The position numbers were made by a program, and so were the translations under genes. Positions 26,350 to 34,649 of a stretch of DNA of 54,305 nucleotides are shown here, piece after piece. The notes under the pieces are model-generated. The model worked only from the letters and a program-made list of their open reading frames with translations. It was not told the DNA's origin and did not search any database. The stretch's first letter is position 1; each line of letters begins with the position of its first letter. Location: positions 1-54,305 of the forward strand of contig JACMNQ010000074.1 in assembly GCA_014378465.1 (NCBI GenBank), in the 5' to 3' direction. Origin of the DNA: Oligoflexia bacterium. GTDB lineage: Bacteria > Bdellovibrionota > UBA1018.

Positions 26350-27636
26350 TTGAAATCCGTTTCACCTATTTCCAAAAAGGCTCACAAATCTGCGCCAACC
26401 CCTGCACCTGCAAAGATGCAGCAAAAAGCGGCGAAGGCAATTGTGAAAAATGCTGCGCCCAAAAAAGTGCAGCAAAAAGTTGTAAAGAAGGCTGCCAAGC
26501 CTGCAGCCAAATCGTCCGCCACTTCCAGCGCTGTGAAAGCGAAGACCACGAAGCCGACCGCATCCACTTCTACCTCCAAGGCAGTTCATCAGCAGCCTCA
26601 GACCAGTTCCCAGAAGAACGGAATGAAGGACGTATCCGCCAGCGTTTCGAAGAAGTTTCGTCTCGAGCCCAAGCTGCTCATCAAAACTCATGATTTGATG
26701 ATCAAGTCGCGTGTGCTCGAAGAACGCCTGATCCGGATGTACAAGCAGTCTCAGGGTTACTTCTGGCTCGGCGGTCCAGGCGAAGAAGCTTTTCAGGCTC
26801 CTCTTGGACTTCTGATTCACAAGGGCAAAGGCCCGCAGTTTGATTTCATGCACTTTCATTACCGCGCAGGCGCTCCTATGCTCGCGATGGGCATGGACCC
26901 GATCGATGCGATGAGACAGATGGCCAACGTCGCGACGGATCCTTTCTCCGGCGGCCGCAACTTCGTTTCTCATTACTCCCGTCGTGAGTGGAACGTCGTT
27001 CCCGTCACTTCGACGATCGAAACCCAGTACCTCACTGCAATCGGCTCTGGTATCGCGCAGAAACGTGCGGGCGGAAAAGGCATCACGATCGTCACCGGTG
27101 GAGATGCAGGGACTGCAGAAGGCGATTTCGCCTCCTGCCTGATCTGGGCAAGCCGTCCGGGCAATGAGCTTCCGATGCTCATCATCGTGACCAACAACCA
27201 GTTCGGGATTTCGACGCCAGCTGCCACTCAGCATGGTGAAAAAAACGTCGCGGACCGCGGCAAGGCTTTCGGAATCAGAACGGCCACCATCAATGGCAAC
27301 GATGTCGAAGAATCCACTTTCGCCCTTCGTGAAGCTATGGAGTACGTCCGCAAGGAACGTAAACCTTTCCTTCTTGAAGCGAGAGTTTCACGACTTTATG
27401 GTCATAGCTCGGCAACGGGCGCGAACTTCATCGGCAACGAAGAAGACCCGATCGTGACCTTTGAAAATCAGCTCGAAGCCTCAGGCGTCATGTCCCGCAA
27501 GGACATGGATGCTCTTCGCGAAAAATACACTGCCGAAATGCTCGAACAGTCCAAGCAGGTCAGGAATGAACCCATGCCTGACGCGTCGACGATTTACGAT
27601 CACACTTATGCAGGACAGAAAGGCAAGTACTGGTAA
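26350..27636 (+). CDS. 2-oxoacid (branched-chain type) dehydrogenase E1 alpha subunit
   Basis: The start is TTG 26350 with AGGAGGG eight bases ahead; the ATG at 26343 is in another frame and too close to that site. The 428-residue protein opens with about 95 residues of Lys/Ala/Ser/Thr/Pro repeats (VKKAAKPAAKSSA style, histone-H1-like). The E1 alpha thiamine-diphosphate domain follows: FWLGGPGEEAFQ, HFHYRAG, TGGDAGTAEGDFASCLIW...TNNQFGIS (GDA-N ThDP motif) and ARVSRLYGHSSATGA. It forms the decarboxylase with the beta subunit next door. The branched-chain assignment rests on overall pattern. The N-terminal extension is unusual. Confidence 0.9.
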   Translation: MKSVSPISKKAHKSAPTPAPAKMQQKAAKAIVKNAAPKKVQQKVVKKAAKPAAKSSATSSAVKAKTTKPTASTSTSKAVHQQPQTSSQKNGMKDVSASVSKKFRLEPKLLIKTHDLMIKSRVLEERLIRMYKQSQGYFWLGGPGEEAFQAPLGLLIHKGKGPQFDFMHFHYRAGAPMLAMGMDPIDAMRQMANVATDPFSGGRNFVSHYSRREWNVVPVTSTIETQYLTAIGSGIAQKRAGGKGITIVTGGDAGTAEGDFASCLIWASRPGNELPMLIIVTNNQFGISTPAATQHGEKNVADRGKAFGIRTATINGNDVEESTFALREAMEYVRKERKPFLLEARVSRLYGHSSATGANFIGNEEDPIVTFENQLEASGVMSRKDMDALREKYTAEMLEQSKQVRNEPMPDASTIYDHTYAGQKGKYW

Positions 27637-28703
27637 TGGCAAATATGGCACAGGCCATTCGCATGGCTCTTCACTACGGTGAAAAGAATCTCGGACTCAA
27701 AGATGTATTTGGTGAAGACGTGGGACCTCCGCTTGGCGGCGTTTTCACGGCGACTCAGGGGGTTGAATGCGCGTGGAACGCTCCTCTGGATGAACGTGGA
27801 ATCATCGGTGCCGCAATGGGACTCGCCTTTGCCGGTGATCGTTGTGTCGCTGAGATCCAGTTCAGCGATTACATCTACAACACGATCGATCTCCTGAAAT
27901 TGGCCGGCAATCAGTGCTGGGCCTCCAACGGAGACTGGAATCTCCCGATGACGGTCATGACTCCGACCGGCAGTGGAATTCGCGGATCCATCTACCACTC
28001 TCACTCTTTCGAAGCGACGGCAACTCACATCCCGGGCTGGAAGATCGTCATGCCTTCGAATCCTCTGGATGCGTATGGCCTGATGCTCGCTTGCCTGAAG
28101 GATGAGAATCCAACTTTGTATCTGAAACCCAAAGCGCTCATGCGCATTCGTGGCACGGAGCAGATCCCGGGCGAGCCTCCTCTGACTGCAGAAGGTGAAA
28201 AGCAGCTCAAGGAAATGATTGATGCTCCGCTCGGTGACCGCTCCAAATGGCGCCCGAAATGGCCTGAGTTGACGGACTACACCGTCGAAATCGGCAAGGG
28301 CAAGATCGTGCACGAAGGCGAGCACGTCACGGTGGTCACTTACGGACGGATGGTTCCGATCGCCGTTCAGGCGGCGGAGCAGATGGCTGAAGAAGGCGTC
28401 ACTGCCGAAGTCATCGACATGCGCACGCTCTGGCCTTACGACTGGGAAATGATCTCGGGAAGCATTCGTAAAACTCGCCGCGTGATCTTTTTGAACGAAG
28501 AAACCGAAGTGACGAACTTTGGAGAACACCTCATCCGCCGTACGGTCGATGAATTGTTCTACGAACTTGAGGCGCGTCCGAAGCTCGTGGCTGGAACTTT
28601 CACTCCAGGTGTCGGCCTGGCCGATCCTCTGGAGATGGCCTGCGTTCCGCAGCTGAATCACGTGCTCGACGCGATCCGTGAAGTGGCGGCTGAACGGGCG
28701 TAA
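27636..28703 (+). CDS. 2-oxoacid (branched-chain type) dehydrogenase E1 beta subunit
   Basis: The 355-residue protein has the transketolase-like pyrimidine domain, with DVFGEDVGPPLGGVF, FTATQGVECAW, AAMGLAFAGDRCVAEIQFSDYI and GIRGSIYHSHSFEA. The C-terminal domain follows, with HVTVVTYGRMVPIAVQAAEQM, AEVIDMRTLWPYDWE and a late GVGLADPLE. It starts within the stop of the alpha gene (TAATG), so the two chains are made together. The E2 and E3 components are not in this window, so the complex is completed elsewhere. A strong terminator follows at 28760. Confidence 0.93.
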   Translation: MANMAQAIRMALHYGEKNLGLKDVFGEDVGPPLGGVFTATQGVECAWNAPLDERGIIGAAMGLAFAGDRCVAEIQFSDYIYNTIDLLKLAGNQCWASNGDWNLPMTVMTPTGSGIRGSIYHSHSFEATATHIPGWKIVMPSNPLDAYGLMLACLKDENPTLYLKPKALMRIRGTEQIPGEPPLTAEGEKQLKEMIDAPLGDRSKWRPKWPELTDYTVEIGKGKIVHEGEHVTVVTYGRMVPIAVQAAEQMAEEGVTAEVIDMRTLWPYDWEMISGSIRKTRRVIFLNEETEVTNFGEHLIRRTVDELFYELEARPKLVAGTFTPGVGLADPLEMACVPQLNHVLDAIREVAAERA

Positions 28704-28759
28704 GCCACTTTCAGCTTGTGTTGAGAGAGGGCTTGAAGTCAGCTTTTAATTTGAATCAA

Positions 28760-28800
28760 GGCTCAGTGGGCGCTGCCCGCTGGGCCTTTTTCTTTTCATT
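28760..28800 (+). terminator. Rho-independent terminator after the E1 operon
   Basis: GGCTCAGTGGGC (28760-28771) and GCCCGCTGGGCC (28775-28786) form a 12-pair stem with two G-T pairs and a GCT loop, followed by TTTTTCTTTT. This closes the two-gene E1 unit and shows that E2/E3 are not in the same operon. Confidence 0.9.
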
Positions 28801-29365
28801 TTTTTCAAAAAATCTGGATGCCCCGATCACGCAGCCGAAGCCCGCCTGCCCTGCAGGAGTGTGTGAAGTTTCCTGCAGAGGTTCAGTCACGGTGACGTTC
28901 ATTTTCAATCCGCTCGAGAAGCGTTGATCAAATTCAACCAAGGCTTCTCGCACCCTTCTTGGAGTGGAGCGCTCTCGGGTCTTTGCCGATTTCACGCTGG
29001 AGTTGGGAGTCGCCTTCGATTCCATGGGAAGACCCGTCCTCATCTTTGAATCCAATCATCCAGCGCTTCTTTGCCACGCAGGTTTCGCTCAGGGGGCGAA
29101 GGATCCTGTGGGGATTTCGGTGTACGTGAGCGTTCGGATCTTCGGTGGGGCGCGGACCGGAATTTTCGGCAGCCCGAGCATGTGAATGAGAATGAACCAC
29201 GGGTATCATTTCGTTTCATTTTCATGCTGAATGAGCGTCAAAAAAGACACGCCCATCGCGGTGACGTTTCATGAATAGGCCAGATCTGCCTACTGTTTGC
29301 GTGTTCCCAAAGTGGAGTTATGTCGTTAGAATGAAGGATGTTGCAAGCCAAGGGAGATCGAGCGC
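28801..29365. other. Intergenic stretch with weak coding remnants
   Basis: I cannot support a complete gene in this stretch of about 565 bases. Short frames give protein-like pieces: plus 28964-29185 (RVFADFTLELGVAF...), minus 28934-29120 and minus 28756-28960. None has a start with a ribosome site or a family signature. They may be remains of one broken gene. The final part carries the promoter of the 865-residue secreted protein, whose ATG at 29366 is preceded by AAGGGAGATCG. Confidence 0.35.
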
Positions 29366-31963
29366 ATGTGGGTAAAGTCAGGAAAATCTGAACGTGGTGT
29401 GATGCTGGCGACTGCCGTACTCTTCCTTGCTTCGTTTTCCACCTCTGCATTCGCCGCCACGGCAGCAGTCGATCCTTCCCAGTTCAATCCCGGAACTCCC
29501 GCGAATTCGGCCAGACTCGGTGCTTTGGGGCAGCTCTTCACCAGTTGCAACATGAACCGCTTGAGCACGATGATCACAGCCGTCGCTCAAGGAGGCAAAG
29601 GAGCATTGCCCGGGCTCAGCATCGATGCGAAATGTGACATGAGTGATCCCGGTGTGACTGAAGAGCCGGACTGCAAACTTCTCGCCAACGACGCGGACTT
29701 CAAGAAGATGATGGCTCGAGAGAAGAAGGCGATCGCGGGCTACAGCTGTCAGAAGACCAAGATTGCGGCGATCAATGCGGAGCTCAGTTGTCTCAGTGAT
29801 CAGGCCAGTCAGCTGACTCAGCAACTGGGATCGCTGGGCGAACTGTACAACAAGAACCTGGCTGAGATGGGGCAGTACGTGACCGCGCGTGATGCGGAAA
29901 TCGCGGATCGACAGACTCAGATGGGCAAAGGCAATGAAATCCTTAACGGCAACCCCGGCACGGGCAAGATGGGCCTGCTCGCTGCGAAAGCCATGCTCGA
30001 TGCGCTGGTAACTCAGCCTTCGTCGGGAGATCCTTCGAAACCCAATTCACCCTCGGATTTCAAGGCGGCGCAAAAGATCAATGCGGATATGCGCACGCAG
30101 ATGACTGAACTGATCGCGAATCGGACCATCGGTCTGGCCAATGATTGCTTTCAAAAAACGACCAGTCCGAGTTTTCAGTGCGTGAGAAACGGGCCACCGG
30201 TATCGGCCACTGCCTATGCAGCTTGTCGCTTTGAACAGAATCAACACCTGGGGGTGAACGGCCATCGTGAAAACGACGCCACGACCTCGGCGACCGCTGC
30301 AGGTGCCAAGAACGGACTGCAGAGCATTCTGGATGAGATGGCCAGCGAAATTTCCGTCGATCCGAACATTCCGATGAGTGACGCGGACACGATGAAAGTC
30401 GCCGCAGCCGGCGGCAACGTGATTCATACTCCTCAGGAGCTCGCGGAAAAGTATCAGGCCCGACTCGCGGCCTACGACGGCAAGGGCCTGAAGATCAGTA
30501 CTTTCCTGATGAATCAATTTCAAGGCTGCTACAAAAAAGCCGTGACCAAGGTGAATGTGGAGAGAAGTCAGAAGACCTCCGCCATTGGAAAGAATCAGAC
30601 CCAGATCGCGGCCAACGAAGCGAATTTGTCCGCCAACATTTACGCGAAGATCGAAGCGCTGGGCAAATCCTACGAACTTGCCATGACCAGCCTCACGGGA
30701 TCGCATTGGCCGCTCAACACTGCCGGCTGCCAGAATGCGGCCCCCGCGATCCAGGCGAGCTGCCTTGACAAGGCTTTTGAGAATATTCGGTCAACCTCCA
30801 ACGGCCAGGATACCAAGTCTTTGACCACGATCACTTTGGCCGGAGCCAACCCCAAGAGTGCCTTCAGCATTCAGTGTCGCGGGCTGGATGGTTGCGTGGT
30901 CAGCATGCAGGCCGTGATGCGCAACCTGAATGATGAGACCAACAAATTGAACACGGCCAAAAAGGATTACATTCAGAAGGCCAACGCCAGCACTCTGGCC
31001 TTCACACAGAAAGTGGCCACGTCTCTGGGCCCTCAGAGTCAGCAGCTGCTCGACAAGCAGAACAAGCTGAACAGCGCGCTGGCTGCGCTCGGAATTTCGA
31101 GTCCGATCAAGCTGAAGCCGGTTCAGTCCGAGTCCCTCACTCTTGATGCCAACGGGCTTTACAAAAATCCGACGAGCATCAACAACGTGGTTGGGTCTCT
31201 CATGAAGCCTCCGATGCTGGATGTGACGGGCGATGATTTCGCGGAAGCGCAGGTCTCGACCGCGGACAAGACGAAGGAAGTGGATACGAATCTCGGAAAA
31301 TTGACGGACATGCTCTCGAGGTTGCCGGCGCTCAGGAAAGATTGCGCAAATGCAGCGATTGCAAAGGCATCGGAAGGCATCGAGGATATCGTCGACAAAC
31401 TTGCAGAGGACTGCGCGTGGTCGAGCAGTTTTTGTACGGATCAGAGAAAAGACTCAGTGGGCAGACTGTCGGCGAATTTGAATCAGATCTTAGATACCGG
31501 AAACAGTCAGGGCCTCGAAACGGATTCAGGAACCATTCTGGCGAGTGGCATTCGAGGCGCATGTCCGGATAATCCCGATACGGAAACGACCAATCAAAAA
31601 GAACGGTGCGCTTGGGGCAGCAAAGCGGATAGTACCTTTTCGGAAAGACAAAAGCTCCAGAAGAACTACTCCGACGCGACCTCCTGCGTTGCGCCAGTCG
31701 CAACCAAACCCTCGGGAAAAGTTTCTGCAACAGACGTCAGTCAGAAACAAATGGACGAACTCACCAGGAAAAATCTTTGCACTTCAAACGCTGCTGCTTA
31801 CAAGGATCAGTTGGACGCCCTCAAGGAGACTTGCGCAAAAATTGACAAAGCGAAGGATAGTCCCAGAGCTTGTGAGGCCGCGTACAGCCGTGCGGAAGGT
31901 AAAGCCAGGGCCATCTCCACCGCCACTCGGAACGCCACGAGCTCATCTTCCGGCGTGAAGTGA
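29366..31963 (+). CDS. Large secreted, helix-rich cysteine-containing protein of unknown family
   Basis: The 865-residue protein has a Sec signal (to about FAATA) after a basic start. The rest is long amphipathic helical stretches rich in Ala, Gln, Lys and Ser, for example ELSCLSDQASQLTQQLGSLGELYN and LNDETNKLNTAKKDYIQKANA. Scattered paired cysteines (SCNMNR, KCDMSD, DCKLL, YSCQK, SCLSD, CDCAW-like DCAWSSSFC) suggest disulfides in the periplasm or outside the cell. I do not recognise a domain. The shape suggests a fibrous or coiled surface protein. It stands alone, with its own promoter, and ends 38 bases before dapF. Confidence 0.88.
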   Translation: MWVKSGKSERGVMLATAVLFLASFSTSAFAATAAVDPSQFNPGTPANSARLGALGQLFTSCNMNRLSTMITAVAQGGKGALPGLSIDAKCDMSDPGVTEEPDCKLLANDADFKKMMAREKKAIAGYSCQKTKIAAINAELSCLSDQASQLTQQLGSLGELYNKNLAEMGQYVTARDAEIADRQTQMGKGNEILNGNPGTGKMGLLAAKAMLDALVTQPSSGDPSKPNSPSDFKAAQKINADMRTQMTELIANRTIGLANDCFQKTTSPSFQCVRNGPPVSATAYAACRFEQNQHLGVNGHRENDATTSATAAGAKNGLQSILDEMASEISVDPNIPMSDADTMKVAAAGGNVIHTPQELAEKYQARLAAYDGKGLKISTFLMNQFQGCYKKAVTKVNVERSQKTSAIGKNQTQIAANEANLSANIYAKIEALGKSYELAMTSLTGSHWPLNTAGCQNAAPAIQASCLDKAFENIRSTSNGQDTKSLTTITLAGANPKSAFSIQCRGLDGCVVSMQAVMRNLNDETNKLNTAKKDYIQKANASTLAFTQKVATSLGPQSQQLLDKQNKLNSALAALGISSPIKLKPVQSESLTLDANGLYKNPTSINNVVGSLMKPPMLDVTGDDFAEAQVSTADKTKEVDTNLGKLTDMLSRLPALRKDCANAAIAKASEGIEDIVDKLAEDCAWSSSFCTDQRKDSVGRLSANLNQILDTGNSQGLETDSGTILASGIRGACPDNPDTETTNQKERCAWGSKADSTFSERQKLQKNYSDATSCVAPVATKPSGKVSATDVSQKQMDELTRKNLCTSNAAAYKDQLDALKETCAKIDKAKDSPRACEAAYSRAEGKARAISTATRNATSSSSGVK

Positions 31964-32001
31964 CCGTTTAAAATCCGCTCGATTTCAGGTAGGGTCAGGG
32001 C

Positions 32002-32838
32002 ATGTCCTTGCCCTTCCTTAAAATGCAGGCCCTCGGCAACGATTTTGTCCTGGTGGACCAACTCAAAGCTCAGCCCGGTGCCCCAACCGAAGTCACCGCC
32101 GATGTCGCGCGGCGCATGGGAGACCGCAAGTTCGGCGTGGGCTTTGACCAGCTCCTGCTTCTGAAGCCTGCCAAAGACGCAGCAAATCATGCGCGGATGG
32201 ACATCTTCAATACGGATGGCTCGATCGCGGAAATGTGCGGCAACGGCATCCGTGCTGCGGCACTTTACTTGTACCGGTACGGATCAAAGCCCAGGCAGAA
32301 AACTTACTCGATCGAAACTCTCGGTGGGATCAAACACATCGAGCTCAAGAATGAACGCGAGATCCTCGTCGACATGGGCCAGACTCAAGTTCAGGTGGCC
32401 ACTCAGACGGTCACCGCTCATGACAAGACCTTTGAATACCACGCAGTCGACATGGGCAATCCTCACGCCGTGATTTTTGTTCCGGACGTCGCAAGTTTTG
32501 ACGTCGAAAAATTCGGTTCCGTCATCGAGAAGGGTCCGCAGTTCCCGAGCCGCACCAATGTCGAGTTCGTCGAGGTTCTGAATCCTCACGAGATCAGGCT
32601 CCGTGTCTGGGAACGCGGTGCCGGGCTCACCCTGGCCTGTGGCACGGGCGCCTGCGCAGCCGCAGTGGCCGCGCTCGCCTTGGAGAAGGTCAGGAACCCG
32701 GTCACCGTGCACTTGCCCGGTGGCGCGCTCAAAATCACCTGGAAAGGTGCTGAAAAGAGCGCCGCTCAAGGGTTGCAGAGTTCCGTCTGGATGGAAGGCC
32801 CTGCGGAGGAGGTGTTTCGTGGAGAATTCTTCATTTAA
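32002..32838 (+). CDS. dapF: Diaminopimelate epimerase
   Basis: The 278-residue protein has the two-lobed PLP-independent epimerase fold. FLKMQALGNDFVLVD opens it, and NTDGSIAEMCGNGIRA holds the first catalytic Cys. GNPHAVIFV and SRTNVEFVEV follow, and TLACGTGACAAAVA holds the second Cys. It makes meso-diaminopimelate for lysine and peptidoglycan. The start is ATG 32002 behind an AGGGTCAGGGC stretch. Its last 20 bases overlap the next gene, a trehalose-phosphatase-like sequence. Confidence 0.96.
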   Translation: MSLPFLKMQALGNDFVLVDQLKAQPGAPTEVTADVARRMGDRKFGVGFDQLLLLKPAKDAANHARMDIFNTDGSIAEMCGNGIRAAALYLYRYGSKPRQKTYSIETLGGIKHIELKNEREILVDMGQTQVQVATQTVTAHDKTFEYHAVDMGNPHAVIFVPDVASFDVEKFGSVIEKGPQFPSRTNVEFVEVLNPHEIRLRVWERGAGLTLACGTGACAAAVAALALEKVRNPVTVHLPGGALKITWKGAEKSAAQGLQSSVWMEGPAEEVFRGEFFI

Positions 32839-33637
32839 CTCTTCAGTTAACCCCACCCTCAAGAAACTGCCGATTCCTCCCGCCGCATCTGAAGTGGTGC
32901 GCGCTTCGAAGAGAACTCTTTATGTGTTCGACTTCGACGGGACACTCGCCGAGCTCAAGGATCACGCCGAAGATGTCAGGTTTGATCCTGAGGTCAAGAG
33001 CCAGATTCAGCTGATTTCACAGAAAGTTCCCGTCCTGATCTGTTCGGGGCGGGGAGTGGCCGGTCTCAAGTTTTTCTTCACTGAGTGCCCCCATCTCGAA
33101 TTCATCGGCAATCACGGAGCGGAGTGGGAAGTGAGCGGAAGCGAAGGCCTCGGCCGTGAATTCAAACGCCTGACCCCGCCGGCCTGGTCGGAGTGGTATG
33201 CTCGCGCAGTTCCACCGATCCGTGAGGCGGCTCAGATTCACGGGGGAGACTTCGAGGACAAGGGCGGTTCCATCACGATTCATTTCAGAAATTCAGGTGC
33301 TGACTTCTGGCGCGAGAAACGCGCTTGGCTGGAGTCCTTGGGCGGAAATTACGGCCACACCGTTCAGGTGATGTCAGGAATCTGTTCCTGGAATCTGATT
33401 CCCGAAGGATTTTCCAAAGGCGTCACTCTCGGTCGCTACGTCATGAAGTATGGTTATGAACGGGTGGTTTATTTCGGCGACGAGCCGACGGACGAGACCG
33501 TGTTTGCCAACAAGGAGCTGCCCCTGATCGGCGTGCGCGTGGGAGAGGGGCCCACTTCAGCTCACTACCGTTTGCCCGATGTGAACGCAGTTCATCAGTG
33601 GGTGGCGGAGCTCGCACGGGCAGTTGCGGAGGATTGA
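32819..33637 (+). CDS. otsB: Trehalose-6-phosphate phosphatase-like HAD protein
   Basis: The GTG at 32819 sits behind GGAGGAGG inside the dapF 3' end, giving a protein of about 272 residues. LYVFDFDGTLAEL is HAD motif I, LICSGRGV motif II, GNHGAEW is typical of OtsB, and VVYFGDEPTDETVFAN is motif IV followed by GVRVGEGPTSAHYRLPDVNAVHQWV. This matches trehalose-phosphatase, which removes phosphate from trehalose-6-phosphate. No otsA synthase is next to it. The 5' end could instead be read from an earlier codon in the same frame (32603), but the strong site and overlap favour 32819. A degraded copy of its 3' end follows. Confidence 0.88.
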   Translation: MENSSFNSSVNPTLKKLPIPPAASEVVRASKRTLYVFDFDGTLAELKDHAEDVRFDPEVKSQIQLISQKVPVLICSGRGVAGLKFFFTECPHLEFIGNHGAEWEVSGSEGLGREFKRLTPPAWSEWYARAVPPIREAAQIHGGDFEDKGGSITIHFRNSGADFWREKRAWLESLGGNYGHTVQVMSGICSWNLIPEGFSKGVTLGRYVMKYGYERVVYFGDEPTDETVFANKELPLIGVRVGEGPTSAHYRLPDVNAVHQWVAELARAVAED

Positions 33638-33827
33638 GTGATCTGAAAAAATCGACAGGTGAAAACATTTCGGTTCGTATCCCTGACTGCCATTTCTAGA
33701 TGCATCCCGCGTTTGAAATCAATCAGGGTCAAAAGGCACTTCCGCCACAGTATGCGCAACGAAATACTCAGGATTAAACTGGGCCTTAAGCGCTTTTTTT
33801 TTGGGATTCTTACCTGTAAAAGACGAG

Positions 33828-33900
33828 TTCAGCTCACTCCAGTTTGCCTACCGTGAACGCAGTTCATGAATGGATGGCGAGCTGGCAGAAGCGCTGGCCT
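33828..33900 (+). pseudogene. Degenerate copy of the otsB-like gene's 3' end
   Basis: Bases 33828-33883 resemble 33556-33612 at about 80 % by eye, including a 15-base identical block. The reading frame is kept: RLPDVNAVHQWV in the intact gene, SLPTVNAVHEWM here. Nothing upstream resembles the rest of the gene, so it is a fragment left by a tandem duplication or deletion. Confidence 0.65.
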
Positions 33901-33903
33901 GAG

Positions 33904-34056
33904 CTACCGGTTCGAGTCAGAAATTTTCAGAGCCTTTTCCTCGAGCTCGCAGATCTCCTTGAGAGGCAGCAGGTGCTTTGGCTTCGCCGCGTCCGCGAGG
34001 TCCGGGCTGTAGGACAAGGTTTCGTAAAAACCGGCGCCCGAAAGCGCCGATTCAGT
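33904..34056 (-). pseudogene. Start-less coding remnant
   Basis: A 50-codon open frame on the minus strand reads like a protein C-terminus (FYETLSYSPDLADAAK...LLPLKEICELEEKALKISD). It has no ATG or GTG, only a TTG (34017) without a ribosome site, and its 5' end lies inside a terminator hairpin. I take it as the broken tail of a lost gene; the family is not recognised. Confidence 0.45.
34026..34049 (-). terminator. Rho-independent terminator of the small minus-strand gene
   Basis: On the minus strand CGGCGC pairs with GCGCCG (34044-34049 with 34032-34037) around TTTCGG and is followed by GGTTTTT. It ends the transcript of the gene at 34093-34317. Confidence 0.8.
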
Positions 34057-34092
34057 TCACTGTTCTAAATTTTCAATTGGCTTCAATTGGTT

Positions 34093-34317
34093 TCAATTAT
34101 CAATGTCAGAAAGAGGATTGATGTAGAGGCGGAAAGTCTTGTCGCGGTGGCGACGGATGGCGAAAACGCCATTTTCCTTCTCGTTGACCAGTTTTCCGTA
34201 AAAAGTCGGGTCGAGCGCTGCGATTTCCTGCACGCTCTTGCCTTCATATTTACCGAAATCGATGATCACTTGATTCTCTTCAATCACACCCGTTACCGGG
34301 CTATTCGACGTACTCAT
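34093..34317 (-). CDS. Small DUF3820/ExoX-C-like protein
   Basis: The 74-residue protein starts at ATG 34317 with an AAAGGAAG site. Its core is IDFGKYEGKSVQEIAALDPTFYGKLV, the FGKY-x-GKS-(x)n-DP-Y pattern found in DUF3820 proteins and in C-terminal domains of ExoX-like exonucleases. A basic strand follows (FAIRRHRDKTFRLYI). The domain may bind nucleic acid. It stands alone with its own terminator, divergent from purF. Confidence 0.75.
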   Translation of the reverse strand: MSTSNSPVTGVIEENQVIIDFGKYEGKSVQEIAALDPTFYGKLVNEKENGVFAIRRHRDKTFRLYINPLSDIDN

Positions 34318-34649
34318 ATCTCGCTACTTCCTTTGAAAACTCTGATACCCCAGACCGCCATCCGACTCTCTGTTTGCAACTTCCTGCTCTTCACTTCAAC
34401 AGTGTAACAGTAGTTTCACAAGTTTCAACAGAGCGTCAAATAACTACCAAATTTCGGTTACTAGAGCAGGTAATGCGCTGAGTCAGCAATGCTTTATAGC
34501 ATTTGGGTGGATTTATCAGGCGGCCGAACCGGAGTGGGGCAGGCGGGAAGTGCTCAGCCGGTCTGACGCATGACGTATAACGATTTATGCCGTAATTCAG
34601 CCCTCTTATTCGCGCAAGGCCGCAATCCTTTATGATATGAAATTCGCAT
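34318..34649. other. Divergent intergenic region upstream of purF
   Basis: There is no gene in these 332 bases. It holds a small GCTGA/TCAGC dyad near 34477 and an AATGC-TTTATA-GCATT dyad near 34489-34504, which could be operator or hairpin elements. A TATAAC box with no good -35 lies near 34575. I looked for a purine- or ZTP-type riboswitch and did not find its conserved blocks. Confidence 0.35.

Noticed and set aside
28756..29055. Minus-strand frame of 99 residues after the E1 operon
   Set aside because: It runs through the E1 terminator in reverse and lacks a start with a ribosome site; kept only as possible debris.
33890..33935. GGTTCGAGTC, reminiscent of a tRNA T-loop
   Set aside because: The bases after it do not pair with the stem before it and no acceptor or anticodon arm can be drawn.
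34318..34649. Possible purine or ZTP riboswitch upstream of purF
   Set aside because: None of the conserved riboswitch blocks I know is present; only short dyads are seen.
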